Notes: generated from the sequence alone by a model not told the origin. A stretch of DNA of 64,000 bases from Paenibacillus alginolyticus DSM 5050 = NBRC 15375 (GCF_000422905.1 NZ_AUGY01000035.1:1-64000), one strand, 5' to 3'. Shown: positions 36,768 through 49,571, counted from the first letter of the stretch. Made by a program: numbers and translations.

Positions 36768-37172
36768 TTATTTCCCGGACACACTGATACGATTTAATGC
36801 TCTTTGAAGAGCCGCTTCCGCACGTTTGAAGTCAACGTTGTCTTGCTTTGTTTCAACAAGTCGCTTCTCCGCACGTTCTTTCGCTGCTTTCGCACGATCG
36901 ATATCAATTTGTTCTGGTAGCTCGGCGCTTTCCGCCAATATAACCACCTTATCCTTGCGCACTTCCATGAAACCGCCGTTTACCGCGATGATTTCGTCTT
37001 TAGAGCCCTGTTTCTTCACAGAAATAGGCGCAATTTTCAATGGAGTGACCAACGGAATGTGATTCGGCAGAATTCCAAGCTCCCCTCCGACACCCTTTAC
37101 ACTAACCATGTTCACTTGTTCAGCGTACACTTTGCGCTCAGGGGTAACAATTTCCAGTAGGAATGTACTCAC
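36768..37172 (-). CDS. atpC: ATP synthase F1 epsilon subunit
   Basis: A 134-residue epsilon subunit that couples the c-ring to gamma and can inhibit ATP hydrolysis. The N-terminal beta-sandwich is seen in [20 protein letters not shown] and [16 protein letters not shown], and the C-terminal helical pair in [20 protein letters not shown]. It is the last atp gene, separated from atpD by a 115-base spacer with hairpin repeats. Confidence 0.95.
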   Translation of the reverse strand: MSTFLLEIVTPERKVYAEQVNMVSVKGVGGELGILPNHIPLVTPLKIAPISVKKQGSKDEIIAVNGGFMEVRKDKVVILAESAELPEQIDIDRAKAAKERAEKRLVETKQDNVDFKRAEAALQRALNRISVSGK

Positions 37173-37192
37173 TTGGATTCTCCTTCCTAAAC

Positions 37193-37265
37193 TTTACCGT
37201 AGGTAAACTATCTTCGTAAGCATTACTTTAGCGTTCTGCCAGGCAAAACTGGCTGCTCAGCATGA
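37193..37265. repeat. Hairpin + TTCGTAAGCAT repeat between atpD and atpC
   Basis: TTTACC (37193-37198), GTA and GGTAAA (37202-37207) form a small hairpin, followed by ACTATCTTCGTAAGCATTA. A second, imperfect GTTCTGCC/GGCAAAAC hairpin and AGCAT follow. The layout matches the repeats at 32089 and 51541. Confidence 0.75.
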
Positions 37266-37287
37266 TCTGCGCTGGGTTAGACCCAAC

Positions 37288-38727
<1,440 letters not shown>

Positions 38728-38733
38728 TTATCG

Positions 38734-39591
38734 TTATGCGTTTGCGTTCGCTCCAGCGACGATTTCCGAAATTTCTTGCGTAATCGAAGCTTGACGCGCA
38801 CGGTTGTACGCTAATGTGTAGCTGCTGATCATCTTCGTTGCATTCTTCGTTGCTGAGTTCATCGCTGTCATTCTCGCGCCAAACTCACTTGCTTTACCTT
38901 CCAGAACAGCACTGTAAATAAGCGTCTCAGCATATTTAGGGAGCAGTACTTCCAGAACGCCTTCCGGTGATGGTTCATACTCATAGCTAGCTGCAGCTAC
39001 GCCGGATACATCTTCCATAGGAAGCAGACGAATCATGGTTGGAATTTGGGTAATCGCGTTTTGGAACTTATTGTAAATCAAGAACAGTTGGTCATACGTA
39101 CCGTTAACGAAATTAGCGACCGCTGCAGTTGCAACAGGCTTAATATCCGAGAACTTCGGCGTATCCGGAACTCCGGTTACTTCCTCAACAATCGGAATAT
39201 TGCGTTTCGAGAAGAAATTGCTTCCCTTACGTCCAATTACGAAGACGGAGTATTCAGCTGTTGATTTATGATTCTCACGAATCTCAGTCATTGCTTTACG
39301 CAACACGTTAGCGTTGTAACCGCCAGCGAGACCACGATCGGAAGTAATAACCAAATATGCTGTTTTCTTCACTTCACGTGATTGTAGCATAGGGTGCTTC
39401 ACGCCTTTAGTGCCAGCTGCAATGCTTGCAACCACTTCCTTCAATTTCTCGGAGTACGGACGTGCCGCTTCCGCTGATTGCTGCGCTCTACGTAAGTTCG
39501 CTGCTGCAACCATTTCCATTGCTCTTGTGATTTGCTTCGTGCTTTGTGTGGATTTGATTTGGCGCTTAATCTCGCGCATTCCTTTTGCCAT
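38734..39591 (-). CDS. atpG: ATP synthase F1 gamma subunit
   Basis: A 285-residue central-stalk subunit. N-terminal MREIKRQIKSTQSTKQITRAMEMVA and C-terminal YNRARQASITQEISEIVAGA helices are the conserved coiled-coil shaft; the GLAGGYNANV block is also typical. Small hairpins lie in the spacers on both sides. Confidence 0.97.
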   Translation of the reverse strand: MAKGMREIKRQIKSTQSTKQITRAMEMVAAANLRRAQQSAEAARPYSEKLKEVVASIAAGTKGVKHPMLQSREVKKTAYLVITSDRGLAGGYNANVLRKAMTEIRENHKSTAEYSVFVIGRKGSNFFSKRNIPIVEEVTGVPDTPKFSDIKPVATAAVANFVNGTYDQLFLIYNKFQNAITQIPTMIRLLPMEDVSGVAAASYEYEPSPEGVLEVLLPKYAETLIYSAVLEGKASEFGARMTAMNSATKNATKMISSYTLAYNRARQASITQEISEIVAGANANA

Positions 39592-39611
39592 ACCTGCTCA
39601 CCTCTCTTTTG

Positions 39612-39706
39612 AGGCTTAGAAAAGCCTTCATTCGAAGACCTGAATTCAGGCGTCCGCCTGCCCAGGAGTCACATGGTAGCGAGAGCTTCATTTAACATGA
39701 AGCTCT
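39612..39706. repeat. Two small hairpins between atpG and atpA
   Basis: AGGCTT (39612-39617) / AAGCCT (39622-39627) is followed by TCATTCGAAG, resembling the hairpin + TTCG repeat family. A second, perfect 10-bp stem AGAGCTTCAT (39682-39691) / ATGAAGCTCT (39697-39706) follows. Neither has a T-run on the minus strand typical of a terminator. Confidence 0.6.
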
Positions 39707-39717
39707 GCCCTCATGAT

Positions 39718-41238
<1,521 letters not shown>

Positions 41239-41264
41239 TCACCCCTATTCTTACAGTGCTTATA

Positions 41265-41798
41265 TTAAACTAACGCTTTGGCCAAACGATCAAGTTTGCC
41301 TGCCAAGCTTCCATCATATAAACGATCACCGATACGCACTTGAATGCCGCCGAGCAGCTTAGGCTCAACCACAGACGAAACACGGATCGTTTTACCTGTT
41401 ACTTTACTGAAATGTGAAGCAATCTCAGCTTGCTGTGCATCCGAAAGTACGAATGCCGAGTATACCGTGGCACTCGCTTGACCGAGCGCTTCATTCGCAA
41501 CCTTAGCATAGTCACTCGCCAAAGCGGAAAGAATCGACTGTCTACCTTTATCAATCAAGACAAGCAGTGTGTTCCACACCGGTTCGGAAACTTTGCCTTC
41601 GAAAATCTGCTTCAGCAGGTCCGTCTTAGCGGAATTCCCGATGTTCGGATGGTTCAGGAACTTCTGCAAGTCTGCATTGTCCCTAATCGCACTAGCTACA
41701 GATTTAAGCTCTTCTTCAACTAGGGAAATGATATTCTTTTCCTTCGCTACTTCGAATAAAGCTTTGGCATAACGCTTCGCTACGACGATGTCACTCAT
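41265..41798 (-). CDS. atpH: ATP synthase F1 delta subunit
   Basis: A 177-residue peripheral-stalk subunit that ties F1 to the b subunit. The N-terminal KRYAKALFEVAKEKN and the C-terminal PKLLGGIQVRIGDRLYDGSL are the conserved family ends. It overlaps atpF by four bases. Confidence 0.95.
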   Translation of the reverse strand: MSDIVVAKRYAKALFEVAKEKNIISLVEEELKSVASAIRDNADLQKFLNHPNIGNSAKTDLLKQIFEGKVSEPVWNTLLVLIDKGRQSILSALASDYAKVANEALGQASATVYSAFVLSDAQQAEIASHFSKVTGKTIRVSSVVEPKLLGGIQVRIGDRLYDGSLAGKLDRLAKALV

Positions 41799-42280
41799 AC
41801 GTTGCCTCCTACCTCTTTGAGGTAATGCTCAACAAGTTCTTCTTGTGACTTTTCATCGATTTGTTTCTCGATAATTTTGGATGCGATCAGAACGGACATC
41901 GCGCCTACTTGGCTGCGAAGAGCGGCAACCGCTTTATTCTTCTCATTTTCGATATCTTTCAGTGCTTCTTCTTTCAGGCGTGTTGCTTCTGCACTAGCTG
42001 CATGAATAATATCATCTGCTTGCTTGGAACCAGTATGCTTTGCTTGCTCAATAATATCGTAAGCTTCCTTACGAGTTTGTTGCAGCGCTTGCTTTTGTTC
42101 CTCTAACAGTTGTTCAGCTTGCTTACGGCTTGCTTCAGCTGTTTGTATTTGATCTTTAACCAATTGTCTGCGTTTTTCCATCATGCCAAACAGAGGACCG
42201 AACGCAAATTTGGAAAGCAACACATACAGAATCAAAAACGCGATAAGTTGTATAAAAAATGTGGACCATTCAATATGCAA
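41795..42280 (-). CDS. atpF: ATP synthase Fo b subunit
   Basis: A 161-residue protein with an N-terminal membrane segment (about residues 6-28) followed by a long charged helix rich in Ala, Glu, Lys and Gln, the usual b-subunit stator. The KQALQQTRKEAYDIIEQAKH stretch is typical. It overlaps atpH by four bases. Confidence 0.95.
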   Translation of the reverse strand: MHIEWSTFFIQLIAFLILYVLLSKFAFGPLFGMMEKRRQLVKDQIQTAEASRKQAEQLLEEQKQALQQTRKEAYDIIEQAKHTGSKQADDIIHAASAEATRLKEEALKDIENEKNKAVAALRSQVGAMSVLIASKIIEKQIDEKSQEELVEHYLKEVGGNV

Positions 42281-42358
42281 GTAACGTCACTCCCTTCTGA
42301 TAACGTGGGCAAAACGAAGGCGTGGTGGCGACTAAGGCCATCAACGCCAAACGATTTC

Positions 42359-42598
<240 letters not shown>

Positions 42599-42661
42599 TT
42601 AAACTCTTAAGTTTGTTGTTTTTTATAAGTGACTCGAGACTTCCCGAGGTAAGTCTTACTC

Positions 42662-43369
42662 TTAATGCTGTTCTTCGTGAATTAACGTTTGCGAGATGTA
42701 AACCATTGTTAGCATTGTGAATACGAAGGCTTGAATTGCACCTACGAACACACTGAAGCCCTGCCATACGAAGAGAGGCGCAATTCCAAACCAACCAGCT
42801 CCTACAATGACAGATATCATAATTTCACCTGCATAAATATTACCGTAAAGACGGAAAGCGAGCGTAAGCGGCTTTGATACAACTTCAATCAAATGAAGGA
42901 TCAACATTGCCCCTTTGAACTCAAAATAATGCGCGAAGTAATGCTTCGTATTACGTGTTATACCTAAGTAGTGACTCAGTACGATAACAATAACCGTAAG
43001 TGCTCCTGTTACAGCGATATCAGCGGTCGGTGATTTCCACCATGATACATGATCTTCAGTCACGATCGAGAACGGAAGGCCAAGCATGTTGCCGATAAAG
43101 ATGTACATAATGAGCGTAAGACCAAGCGCGATAAAGCCTTTGCCATGCTTAGAACCAATCGTGCTTCCAATAATGCCTTCTACAAACTCAATCGTCCATT
43201 CCATAAAGTTTTGCAATTTCGAAGGATTCGTTACAGATGCTCGGCTGGCCCCTGCGATTGCAAGGATAAGCACGATTATGGTGGTAATTCCGATCATCAT
43301 GAGTGCAGATGCGTCGAAGTGAATACCTAACCACTCAAATTCTGGTGCGTGATGTTCCATGTTTTCCAT
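42662..43369 (-). CDS. atpB: ATP synthase Fo a subunit
   Basis: A 235-residue membrane subunit forming the proton half-channels. The stator Arg is in PLTLAFRLYGNIYAGE, and the last helix contains QAFVFTMLTMVYISQTL. The ATG at 43369 follows GGGGTG closely; an ATG five codons earlier has no ribosome-binding site. Confidence 0.95.
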   Translation of the reverse strand: MENMEHHAPEFEWLGIHFDASALMMIGITTIIVLILAIAGASRASVTNPSKLQNFMEWTIEFVEGIIGSTIGSKHGKGFIALGLTLIMYIFIGNMLGLPFSIVTEDHVSWWKSPTADIAVTGALTVIVIVLSHYLGITRNTKHYFAHYFEFKGAMLILHLIEVVSKPLTLAFRLYGNIYAGEIMISVIVGAGWFGIAPLFVWQGFSVFVGAIQAFVFTMLTMVYISQTLIHEEQH

Positions 43370-43393
43370 TTTCACCCCTTTCATCGAATGGAA

Positions 43394-43774
43394 TTACTTC
43401 TTAGACTTCCTAATAGAAAGAATACCCAGTACGAGTGTTGCCAATTGAGCAAAAAAGTATCCAACGATCGTCGTGGGTAGCGCGATGTGTTCTGGATACC
43501 GGACGGCAACCAATCCTGCGAAACCAGCGATTGCTGCTCTTGTCAGAAAACCAAGGGTCACTTTGCGGCCCTTCTGCTCTATCGCAGCTGCTGCCAACTT
43601 GTTAATCTTCCAAGCTAGAAACCTTGCGTTCACCATACTCGCTAAAGAACCAAGCATGATCCCGGCAATGTAAACTCGGTAATCGACAAGTAGCGCCCAT
43701 GCAGCCAAACAAAAGGATAAGAAAAAAAGAAACACATTTTGAACCGTTTTCAGAGTGGCTGAAAAGTCATCCAT
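43394..43774 (-). CDS. atpI: ATP synthase subunit I (AtpI)
   Basis: A 126-residue membrane protein with four hydrophobic segments, of the ATP synthase I family thought to help c-ring assembly. The AGIMLGSLASMVNARFLAWK helix fits the family. It lies directly after the AtpZ-like gene and before atpB. Confidence 0.85.
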   Translation of the reverse strand: MDDFSATLKTVQNVFLFFLSFCLAAWALLVDYRVYIAGIMLGSLASMVNARFLAWKINKLAAAAIEQKGRKVTLGFLTRAAIAGFAGLVAVRYPEHIALPTTIVGYFFAQLATLVLGILSIRKSKK

Positions 43775-43995
43775 CAGAGCCCTCCGTACTGCTTTATCAT
43801 GAAGTAAATGCTAATGATTCCGGTTACAAGCCCAAGCAAGAACCCGCCTAACAACCAGAACTGTCCTCCTAGTGTGTGACTCAACCAGTCGCCGAAGAAA
43901 TAACCGGCTCCTAAACAAATTACGAGGTCAATACCAATTGCACTAGTTAGCGCTACTGCCCGCCAAGGATTATCATTGGGATTTGGCCGTTTCAT
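43774..43995 (-). CDS. atpZ: AtpZ/AtpI-type small membrane protein
   Basis: A 73-residue protein with two hydrophobic segments and the FFGDWLSHTLGGQFWLLGGF region typical of the AtpZ family, encoded first in many atp operons. The ATG at 43995 has AGGAGG five bases upstream; an ATG 66 bases earlier lacks one. AtpZ has been linked to divalent-cation transport or Fo assembly in other species; the role here is inferred only. Confidence 0.8.
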   Translation of the reverse strand: MKRPNPNDNPWRAVALTSAIGIDLVICLGAGYFFGDWLSHTLGGQFWLLGGFLLGLVTGIISIYFMIKQYGGL

Positions 43996-44008
43996 CGCAT
44001 CCTCCTGA

Positions 44009-44050
44009 GAGTTTTCCACATGGGAAAACCCGTCTCGCAGCATAGTGCTA
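44009..44050. repeat. Possible diverged hairpin repeat upstream of atpZ
   Basis: GTTTTCC and GGAAAAC flank CACATG, followed by CCCGTCTCGCAGCAT, a loose match to the hairpin + TTCGTAAGCAT repeat. It lies in the atp leader. Confidence 0.4.
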
Positions 44051-44063
44051 CGAATCCTCATTC

Positions 44064-44093
44064 ATTGTATCGAAGCCATGCAAGGTTTGTCAA
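44064..44093 (-). promoter_or_regulatory. Probable sigma-A promoter of the atp operon
   Basis: On the minus strand a perfect TTGACA is followed after 18 bases by TACAAT. The start of transcription would lie about 60 bases before atpZ. Confidence 0.72.
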
Positions 44094-44119
44094 TTGACAT
44101 AACTTCACATGTCCCTTCG

Positions 44120-44158
44120 CGCAAAACCTGTCAGAGCCTTGCGGCTCTAAGGTTTGCG
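44120..44158 (-). terminator. Strong stem-loop after the epimerase gene, probable terminator
   Basis: The sequence CGCAAAACC...AGAGCC-TTGC-GGCTCT...GGTTTGCG folds into a long stem. It lies between the epimerase stop and the atp promoter. Only four T residues follow on the minus strand, so termination efficiency is uncertain. Confidence 0.6.
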
Positions 44159-44217
44159 AGTTTCCAAACCGAACAGTGGAACTGTACGCTGTAGCGTTTG
44201 TCATGATTTTGTCACGG

Positions 44218-45354
44218 TTAGAAAGCTTCCGGACGCTCAGAGGTCCTGCCGAAGTGATAAAGTATCGCTTGCACGATGCGTTCAGACGATTTTCCATCCC
44301 CATAAGGGTTGGCGGCTTGACTCATTTTGTTGTATAAATCTGGATCGGTTAGAAGCGCGCGAGCACGCTCATAGACCACTTCTTCATCCGTTCCAACGAG
44401 TTCAAGCGTACCTGCCTGGATACCCTCAGGACGTTCTGTCGTATCGCGTAGAACTAGAACCGGCACACCAAATGAAGGCGCTTCTTCCTGAAGACCACCA
44501 GAGTCTGTCAGGATCATATGGGCATGCGGATAGAAGTTGTGGAACTCGAATACGTCAAAGGGGTCTACCAGCTTGATGCGTGGATGATTGCCCAGGATCT
44601 CATGTGCAGGTTCCTTGACTGCAGGACTTAGATGCACGGGATAAACGATCGCAATATCTTCAAACTCATCAGCAATACGTTTCACAGCACGGAAGATTTG
44701 ACGGTGAGGCTCGCCTTGCGATTCACGGCGATGCGCCGTCATCAAGATCAGCTTACGGCCCGCTGCCCATTCCAATACAGGGTGTTCAAATTTCTCTTGT
44801 ACCGTGTACTTAAACACATCCGTAACCGTATTCCCCGTCACATAAATCTGGGATTCAGATTTATTTTCTTTGCGCAGATTGTCGGCCGATTGCTGCGTTG
44901 GCGCAAAGTGTAAATCCGCTAGCACGCCCGTTAATTGACGGTTCATTTCCTCCGGGTAAGGAGACATTTTGTTCCACGTACGAAGACCTGCCTCGACATG
45001 TCCCACTTGAATTTGCTGCATGAATGCCGCATAGCTTGCAAGGAATGTTGTCAACGTATCGCCGTGCACGAGAATCAGGTCAGGCTTAGCTTCTTGGAAG
45101 ACAGGCTCCAAGCCTTGCAGTACACGCATTGTAATCTCATTCAGCGTTTGACGGTCTTTCATGACATTTAAATCGAAATCCGGTTTAATTTTGAAAATGT
45201 CGAGCACCTGATCCAGCATTTGTCGATGCTGAGCTGTCACACAGACAAGGGACTCAATATGTTCAGGATGTTTCTCCAGCTCCAAAATAAGCGGAGCCAT
45301 CTTAATCGCTTCGGGTCTTGTTCCGAAGATCGTAATGACTTTTAAACGTTTCAT
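44218..45354 (-). CDS. mnaA: UDP-N-acetylglucosamine 2-epimerase (WecB/MnaA)
   Basis: A 378-residue non-hydrolysing epimerase that converts UDP-GlcNAc to UDP-ManNAc, the TagA donor. The N-terminal IFGTRPEAIKMAPLIL, HVEAGLRTW, MTAHRRESQGEPHRQIF and the C-terminal DSGGLQEEAPSFGVPVLVLR are conserved. It lies 26 bases after upp. This is the only mannosamine-supply gene in the window and can be connected functionally to the wall-polymer genes at the left end. Confidence 0.93.
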   Translation of the reverse strand: MKRLKVITIFGTRPEAIKMAPLILELEKHPEHIESLVCVTAQHRQMLDQVLDIFKIKPDFDLNVMKDRQTLNEITMRVLQGLEPVFQEAKPDLILVHGDTLTTFLASYAAFMQQIQVGHVEAGLRTWNKMSPYPEEMNRQLTGVLADLHFAPTQQSADNLRKENKSESQIYVTGNTVTDVFKYTVQEKFEHPVLEWAAGRKLILMTAHRRESQGEPHRQIFRAVKRIADEFEDIAIVYPVHLSPAVKEPAHEILGNHPRIKLVDPFDVFEFHNFYPHAHMILTDSGGLQEEAPSFGVPVLVLRDTTERPEGIQAGTLELVGTDEEVVYERARALLTDPDLYNKMSQAANPYGDGKSSERIVQAILYHFGRTSERPEAF

Positions 45355-45379
45355 CGGTTTCTTCTCCCTTTAGAGCCAA

Positions 45380-46009
45380 TTATTTAGTGCCGAACAGACG
45401 ATCTCCCGCGTCACCAAGTCCCGGAACGATATAGCCGTGATCGTTCAGGTAGTCGTCAACGGCAGCTACGTAAATATCAACATCAGGATGCTCTTGTTGA
45501 ACAGCTTTGATCCCTTCTGGCGCTGCAATTAAACACATCAGTTTCATTTGCGTACAGCCTCTGCGTTTCAGTACTTCAATCGCCATATTCGCGGATCCGC
45601 CTGTGGCCAGCATCGGGTCAATAACAATTAACTCCCGCTCCAGAACATCTGTAGGCAGCTTTACATAGTACTCGACAGGCTGAAGCGTGTCAGGATCACG
45701 GTAGAGACCAACATGTCCAACTTTGGCAGCCGGAATCAGCTTAAGAATCCCATCTACCATACCCAGACCAGCACGCAGGATTGGAATGAGTCCCAGCATT
45801 CTGCCCGAAATAATACGGCAATCTGCCGTAGTCACAGGCGTTTTCACCTGAACATGCTCAAGCGGAATATCTCGCGTAATCTCGTAGGCCATTAATGTCG
45901 CAACCTCGTCCACGAGATCTCGAAAATCCTTCGTTTTCGTATTCTCGTCCCGAATATAAGTTAGCTTATGTTGAATTAGCGGATGATCACAAATAAATAA
46001 CTTCCCCAT
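45380..46009 (-). CDS. upp: Uracil phosphoribosyltransferase
   Basis: A 209-residue salvage enzyme that makes UMP from uracil and PRPP. The PRPP site is [19 protein letters not shown], and the uracil-site [18 protein letters not shown]-terminus is standard. AGGAGG lies before the ATG. Gene order atp-upp-glyA resembles B. subtilis. Confidence 0.96.
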   Translation of the reverse strand: MGKLFICDHPLIQHKLTYIRDENTKTKDFRDLVDEVATLMAYEITRDIPLEHVQVKTPVTTADCRIISGRMLGLIPILRAGLGMVDGILKLIPAAKVGHVGLYRDPDTLQPVEYYVKLPTDVLERELIVIDPMLATGGSANMAIEVLKRRGCTQMKLMCLIAAPEGIKAVQQEHPDVDIYVAAVDDYLNDHGYIVPGLGDAGDRLFGTK

Positions 46010-46083
46010 AATTTCCTCCTAAAAAGCTGCATTTTATATGTATTTCACAAAAAAATATCGTCATGGTACGACAAACCTCGTCC

Positions 46084-46089
46084 ATTATA
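46084..46089 (-). promoter_or_regulatory. Possible -10 element of the upp promoter
   Basis: On the minus strand TGATATAAT gives a perfect TATAAT with an extended -10 TG, about 75 bases before upp. No good -35 is seen. Confidence 0.45.
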
Positions 46090-46167
46090 TCATATGTTAT
46101 CCAACTTATCCTCTGTAAAACCAAAGCTTCCGTGAAATTCCATTTCACACAAGGATAAACGACTTCG

Positions 46168-46220
46168 TCGTCCTTCAGGGACGAACGCGTTTGTCAAGGT
46201 AGATGCGAAGCAAAAGTATA
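46168..46220. repeat. Intergenic repeat ending AGATGCGAAGCAAAAGTA, copy 2
   Basis: GTCCTTCAGGGAC, CGCGTTTGTCAAGGTA, then GATGCGAAGCAAAAGTA. It matches 18111-18160 apart from a few changes. The copy runs into a perfect 8-bp inverted repeat AAGTATAA / TTATACTT (46214-46232). Confidence 0.65.
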
Positions 46221-46249
46221 AAACTTATACTTTCTTATCTACAGAAAAA

Positions 46250-46276
46250 ACCACTAGGATTTTTCATCCGAGCGGT
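46250..46276 (-). terminator. Intrinsic terminator after the SgrR-like gene
   Basis: ACCACTAGGAT and ATCCGAGCGGT form a stem with two mismatches, and six T residues follow on the minus strand. It lies 23 bases after the stop at 46299. Confidence 0.75.
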
Positions 46277-46298
46277 TTTCACCGTACATGATATCAGC

Positions 46299-48122
46299 TC
46301 AATCTACGATTTCGGGGCAGTACCAGATGCTCTTGAAATCAAACCAACCAATCGTGTTGAAAGAAATACCTTGAAGGTGCGGGCTGTAAACTAATTGTTG
46401 GGTTGTATGAACAAGAAATAAGACCGATTGGTTTTGCGATAATAATCCTTGCATGGAGCGGATTCGTTGTAAACGTATCTGACTGTCAGGCTCATCTTCG
46501 ATTGAGGCAATTGTTTCATCGAACGTTCTGCGCTGCTCATCGGTCGCGTATACGCGCAGCGGCAAGTTGCCTATTTTGTACATCTCTATCAGACAACGGG
46601 CTTCATCGTCATCTGCGACAACCCCGCCGATAATGATATCTGCACACTGCATCCTATGCACCTTGGACATTTCTTCAAATGAATATTCCTGAAAAGCAAC
46701 CTGAATTCCGATGTCTAGGCAGCGAGCATGAACCCATTCAGCTAAGGCACGGTTTTTTGGGGTGAAAATCATCGTTATCGGCTGGCCTTCATATCCGCAT
46801 TGCCTTAATAATTCTCTAGCTCGTTCAGGCTGGTCATCTTCCGGCTGTTCGACTGGCGAATCGGACGGCAAGAAATCCGCGGCAGGTATTGCATTATATA
46901 GCCCCAGTTCCTTAATCATGCCGCTGCGGTTAAGAACTAATTGAAGCGCTTGGCGGAAATGGAGATCCTGCTGAGGCCCTTCCTTTCGTAAATTAAAGAC
47001 CAGCATGTTTGAACCTAGCATCATGACTTCTTTTTTACACCAATGCGCCGGTGCCGGCTGTTTAGAGTGACTCAGCTTGCCCATTTGGAAATTCAGCTGC
47101 TGCCACCTTCGCTCACTCACCATTTCCGGAACGCAAAGCAGTTCAATACGATCCAGGTGGGCGGACTCCCGGTAATAATCCTCGAACGCTTCGAAAGTTA
47201 CGCCTCCTTCATCATACCTCGTAATCCGGAACGGCCCCGTCCCGACAGGCAGCATGCCTGGATCGCTCACTTTCTGAGCGCTGTACACATCTGCCGGTAC
47301 GATCGCGGCCTGATAGGAACTTACGTAATGTGGAAACATATAATTCGGCGCATTCAACTCGACTCTAACGGTCAGCCGATCCACTGCGCGAATTTCTTTT
47401 ACGGATTCCAACAGCCATCGGTTTGGAGAATCTTCCGTGCCCAGCGTACGCACCCGATTAAGCGAAAAGACCGCATCTGCCGATGTCATCTCACGACCAT
47501 GATGGAACCGCACACGCTTACGCAAATAAAACGTCCAGACCGTTGCATTCTCGTTGCATTCCCAGTCATGCGCTAAACCTGGCTCTAGGCAGCCGCATTC
47601 AGGACTAAAATACAGCAGCGTATCGAAAGCCTGTTTCACGAAATGTAGATCGCCAGAGAAGAGCACATCCACAGGGTCTAGGGTCAGAACTCTCATCTGC
47701 ATCGGCAGTCGAAGAGTTTCAGGATCGCCGGACTCAAGGGTTCCTTTATACCCAAAATAACTCCCAAGCCAAGCTAAGAATCGATCCATGACTCCTGAAT
47801 CCAATCCTTCTATTTGAAACAAACTCATCGCACTGTTCAAATTCCCCTGTTCAACAAGCATTTTCGCTTCCGTAAACAAAAGATCTTCGACGGAGGCTAG
47901 AAACCGGATTGTAGATCGATTTCCGCGCCCGCGACCCGGTGTCCAGGAAATCCACACCATCTCAATCATCTTGCGAATCAATATTTTCACATTGCGTTCC
48001 GTACAATACAGGTAACCGGCTATTTCTTCAACGGACACGGGCACATCCATATCGGTTTGTTGAAAATTGTGTACTCGCATGATTGCTGATTTCAACTGCA
48101 CGTACTGTAAAACAAGCTGCAT
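46299..48122 (-). CDS. SgrR-like regulator: winged-helix plus peptide/sugar-binding (SBP family 5) domain
   Basis: A 607-residue cytoplasmic protein without a signal peptide. Residues about 1-110 look like the SgrR-type DNA-binding domain (VSVEEIAGYLYCTERNVKIL, then WISWTPGRGRGNRS). From about residue 160 it is a family-5 solute-binding domain (LYFSPECGCLEPGLAHDWE, FHHGREMTSADAVFSLNRVR, VGTGPFRI). E. coli SgrR has the same architecture and answers to sugar-phosphate stress; the ligand here is unknown. It lies downstream of glyA's strand-mate operon but has its own terminator, so it appears independent. Confidence 0.85.
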   Translation of the reverse strand: MQLVLQYVQLKSAIMRVHNFQQTDMDVPVSVEEIAGYLYCTERNVKILIRKMIEMVWISWTPGRGRGNRSTIRFLASVEDLLFTEAKMLVEQGNLNSAMSLFQIEGLDSGVMDRFLAWLGSYFGYKGTLESGDPETLRLPMQMRVLTLDPVDVLFSGDLHFVKQAFDTLLYFSPECGCLEPGLAHDWECNENATVWTFYLRKRVRFHHGREMTSADAVFSLNRVRTLGTEDSPNRWLLESVKEIRAVDRLTVRVELNAPNYMFPHYVSSYQAAIVPADVYSAQKVSDPGMLPVGTGPFRITRYDEGGVTFEAFEDYYRESAHLDRIELLCVPEMVSERRWQQLNFQMGKLSHSKQPAPAHWCKKEVMMLGSNMLVFNLRKEGPQQDLHFRQALQLVLNRSGMIKELGLYNAIPAADFLPSDSPVEQPEDDQPERARELLRQCGYEGQPITMIFTPKNRALAEWVHARCLDIGIQVAFQEYSFEEMSKVHRMQCADIIIGGVVADDDEARCLIEMYKIGNLPLRVYATDEQRRTFDETIASIEDEPDSQIRLQRIRSMQGLLSQNQSVLFLVHTTQQLVYSPHLQGISFNTIGWFDFKSIWYCPEIVD

Positions 48123-48217
48123 GGATGCAACCTCCTTTTACACGAATTACCAAGAAGTATAGGTCTGCCTCCCTGCTTTCGTCAACAGCCTTTAGACGGA
48201 TAAAAGGGTAAAAAAAA

Positions 48218-48237
48218 GCCGACTCCAGAGAGCCGGC
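48218..48237 (-). terminator. Intrinsic terminator after glyA
   Basis: GCCGACTC pairs with GAGCCGGC, and seven T residues follow on the minus strand. It lies 25 bases after the glyA stop. Confidence 0.9.
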
Positions 48238-48261
48238 CTGAACTTTTATTTGAACAAGAAA

Positions 48262-49512
48262 TTAATAAGTTAAACCAGGGTAAAGCGGATACTGCGCTGT
48301 CAGGTCTTTCACTAAACCGCGTGCTTTCTCAAGAACAGCTTCGTCTTTCGGATTTTTCAAGGTAAGCCCAATCACTTTCGCGATTGTTTTCATCGCTTCT
48401 TCATTCATACCACGGGATGTTACAGCCGGTGTACCTAGACGGATACCGCTAGTAATGAACGGACTTGTTGGGTCAAAAGGAATCGCGTTTTTGTTTGCTG
48501 TGATACCAATTTCGTCTAGAACGTGTTCAGCGTCTTTACCCGAAATGTTCAAGTTACGCAAATCGATCAGCATCAAGTGGTTATCTGTACCGCCGGAAAC
48601 TAGGTTAATTCCTTCAGCTGTTAAAGCAGTCGCCAATGCTTGTGCATTGTTGATCACGTTTTGTCCGTATGTTTTGAAATCTGGTTGCAGAGCTTCACCG
48701 AAGGAAACCGCTTTTGCTGCGATCGTGTGCATCAAAGGACCGCCTTGGGTACCAGGGAAAACGGCTTTATCGATTGCTGCTGCCCAAGATTTGCGTGTAA
48801 GAATCATACCGCCGCGAGGACCGCGAAGCGTTTTGTGCGTTGTTGTCGTTACGAAATGTGCGTGCGGCACTGGGTTCGGATGCAGACCAGCAGCAACAAG
48901 ACCTGCGATATGAGCCATATCAACGAAGAACAACGCGCCTACATCATTAGCTATGGAAGCCAATGCTTCGAAATCAATCGTGCGCGGGTAAGCACTTGCG
49001 CCAGCTACGAGCATGCGAGGCTTGTGTTTGAATGCAGCTTTACGAACATCGTCGTAATCAATGCGGAAATCTTTCTCGCTTACACCGTAAGCTACGAAGT
49101 TGTAGAGAATACCGGACGCATTCACGGGGCTACCGTGCGTTAAGTGACCACCATGTGCCAGGTTCATACCCAGTACCGTATCACCAGGGTTTAGAGCTGC
49201 CAAATACACTGCCATGTTGGCTTGTGCGCCGGAATGCGGTTGAACGTTCGCGTGCTCAGCACCGAAAAGTTCATTTGCACGATCCCGAGCGATATCTTCT
49301 ACGATGTCTACGTGCTCGCAGCCGCCATAGTATCTTTTGCCTGGGTAGCCTTCTGCATATTTGTTCGTTAACACTGTACCCATAGCTTCAAGAACAGCTT
49401 GGCTAACGATGTTTTCAGATGCGATAAGCTCAATTTTGTCGCGTTGACGGGCAAGCTCAAGGTTCATAGCTGCTACAATTTTAGGATCTTGTTTACTCAA
49501 AAAGTTTGTCAT
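48262..49512 (-). CDS. glyA: Serine hydroxymethyltransferase
   Basis: A 416-residue PLP enzyme interconverting serine/THF and glycine/methylene-THF, the main one-carbon source for purine and thymidylate synthesis. The PLP Lys is in [18 protein letters not shown], and [18 protein letters not shown] and [14 protein letters not shown] are typical. It is the last gene of rpiB-ywlG-glyA. A ZTP riboswitch upstream of rpiB fits control by folate/purine state. Confidence 0.97.
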   Translation of the reverse strand: MTNFLSKQDPKIVAAMNLELARQRDKIELIASENIVSQAVLEAMGTVLTNKYAEGYPGKRYYGGCEHVDIVEDIARDRANELFGAEHANVQPHSGAQANMAVYLAALNPGDTVLGMNLAHGGHLTHGSPVNASGILYNFVAYGVSEKDFRIDYDDVRKAAFKHKPRMLVAGASAYPRTIDFEALASIANDVGALFFVDMAHIAGLVAAGLHPNPVPHAHFVTTTTHKTLRGPRGGMILTRKSWAAAIDKAVFPGTQGGPLMHTIAAKAVSFGEALQPDFKTYGQNVINNAQALATALTAEGINLVSGGTDNHLMLIDLRNLNISGKDAEHVLDEIGITANKNAIPFDPTSPFITSGIRLGTPAVTSRGMNEEAMKTIAKVIGLTLKNPKDEAVLEKARGLVKDLTAQYPLYPGLTY

Positions 49513-49571
49513 ATTAAAATTCCTCCTACAGGGTAGTCTTATCTGTTAAGTCTTATTCATTGAGGTAATGG

